Shown in pieces: positions 63,401 through 64,000 of a stretch of DNA of 64,000 nucleotides. Source of the stretch: Bilabrum cf. latius (lineage: Eukaryota > Bigyra: Bicosoecida > Bigyra > Bicosoecida); contig OZ237759.1 of assembly GCA_965178125.1 (NCBI GenBank), forward strand, positions 124,001-188,000, written 5' to 3'. A program made the translations under genes and the position numbers. The notes under the pieces are model-generated. The model was given only the letters and a program-made list of their open reading frames with translations, was not told the DNA's origin and made no database searches. Positions within the stretch are counted from its first letter, which is position 1. Each line of letters begins with the position of its first letter.

Positions 63401-64000
63401 TTCTTGCCTCTGGCCGAGCACAGGGCGGTGGAGGGCGATTTCGAAGGGGCCCGGAGGGCGTACGAGCAGGCGGGGCGGCCGGACCTGGCCTCTGTGCTGC
63501 TGCGGGTGCTGCTGGACAACGCCATCAAGATGGACGAGCAGCAGCAGGCGGCAAGGCTGGCCTGGAGGCTGGCGGATGCCGAGATGGCGGTGGCGAGCGG
63601 GGCTCCTCTGGTGGCGGGCGGCAAAGAGGGCGAGGGCAAGGAGGCGGGGGAGGAGCTGGACGTGGAAGGCAAGTACGGCTCGGCCCTGGGACCGGAGCGG
63701 TACGGGGAAGCGGAGGGCCTGCGCCGGTGGTGGCTGCTGCGGCGGCGGGGGGACATGCACCTTGCCTTTGGCGCGGTCTCGGAGCTGTCGAGAGCCCCCT
63801 TCGCCAGGGAGGGCCCTGAGACGCTGCTGCACGCGGCGTGCTTCTTGGTGAACTGCATGGGGGTGTCCGAGGACAGCGCCAGGGAACAGTCGGAGGGGTG
63901 GGAGAGGGCGTGCGGGGGCGCGGGGGGCAGGGCACTGGACGCGTTGCTGGCTCCCCCCGAGGTGGGGGCGGGGGTGGGTTTGCACGAGCTGTGGGAGGAA
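60423..64000 (+). CDS. IFT122: IFT122 (IFT-A complex), partial, runs off right edge
   Basis: Exon 1 60423-60513, intron 60514-60601 (88 nt), exon 2 60602-60780, intron 60781-61027 (247 nt), exon 3 61028 to the edge, all phases agreeing. After the first splice the line PDGSQLIVAVGRRVLQYD aligns with human IFT122 PDGTQLILAAGSRLLVYD, and the Q is a UAG at 60610; another UAG lies at 60444. Later stretches [28 protein letters not shown]-type beta strands, ECNLLVVTSQHVTLC, RYIKVVGGPPG and RYLELGKLDRAYDAACLGVT match human IFT122 almost residue for residue. Seven WD repeats are followed by TPR-like helices. Known: IFT122 is a core subunit of IFT-A for retrograde ciliary transport. About 1,080 codons are present of a family length near 1,240. 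Confidence 0.93.

Noticed and set aside
1-64000. UAG as leucine (known from some algal mitochondria and a rhizarian) instead of glutamine
   Set aside because: SFT2, IFT122, DUF924 and protease positions, and Gln-rich coiled coils, favour Gln; Leu would break helices' polar faces.
1-64000. Widespread pseudogenisation or read errors instead of recoding
   Set aside because: Only TAG occurs in frame, never TGA or TAA, and frames are otherwise unbroken over thousands of bases.
1-64000. tRNA genes, including a suppressor tRNA-Gln (CUA), CRISPR arrays or rRNA
   Set aside because: I found no convincing cloverleaf, array or rRNA match by eye; a covariance search would be needed for tRNAs.

Overview
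This looks like about 47 kb of GC-rich nuclear DNA from a flagellated unicellular eukaryote, interrupted by a 17.2-kb AT-rich integrated DNA virus. The lineage cannot be fixed from this window. The eukaryotic assignment rests on IFT22, IFT122, CCDC40, a kinesin, PIG-B, SFT2, REI1, a NELF-B-like protein and short GT-AG introns (88-247 nt, mostly GTGAG or GTAAG donors). Many genes have no intron and the rest have one or two. The histidine kinase, the YeeE/YedE transporter and the GH3 enzyme argue against an animal.

The genetic code is non-standard: UAG is read as glutamine and only UGA and UAA end genes. Nearly every gene here looks shattered under the standard code and becomes one continuous, full-length family member once UAG is sense. 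UAG falls at family Gln positions in SFT2, IFT122 and the viral protease, and in coiled coils. I count at least 54 in-frame UAGs in host genes and about 110 in the viral genes; no gene ends at UAG. This corresponds to NCBI translation table 15.

Layout, left flank (1-32290): NELF-B-like bromodomain protein (-, off the left edge), REI1/ZNF622 ribosome biogenesis factor (+), DUF924 protein (-), ALKBH6 (-), RsuA-type pseudouridine synthase (+), PIG-B (-), secreted glycosidase-like protein (+), kinesin (+), prolyl-tRNA synthetase (+), IFT22 (-), SFT2 (+), kynurenine-type aminotransferase (-), a 2136-residue CHASE hybrid histidine kinase (-), and the 3' part of a split secreted-protein gene (-).

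Element (32296-49463): a Polinton-like virus (PLV/Polinton/virophage class) with 5-bp target duplications (CCATG), inverted terminal repeats (1061 and 825 bp) and 17 genes. A rightward replication block holds a small ORF, an integrase with chromodomain, an SF3 helicase and a B-family DNA polymerase with an OTU-like N-terminus. A mostly leftward virion block holds a zinc-finger protein, unknown proteins, a P-loop NTPase, the major and minor capsid proteins, a packaging ATPase, a basic core-like protein, an adenain-type protease and a DUF5754-like protein. Every ORF is open under the UAG=Gln code, so the provirus looks intact. Two promoter classes can be seen. The element sits in exon 2 of a host gene, and precise removal leaving one CCATG copy would restore that gene's frame.

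Right flank (49464-64000): the 5' part of the split gene (-), fused YeeE/YedE transporter (-), GH3 beta-xylosidase-like enzyme (+), MGME1-like mitochondrial exonuclease (+), CCDC40/FAP172 (-), and IFT122 (+, off the right edge). IFT22, IFT122 and CCDC40 are ciliary genes.
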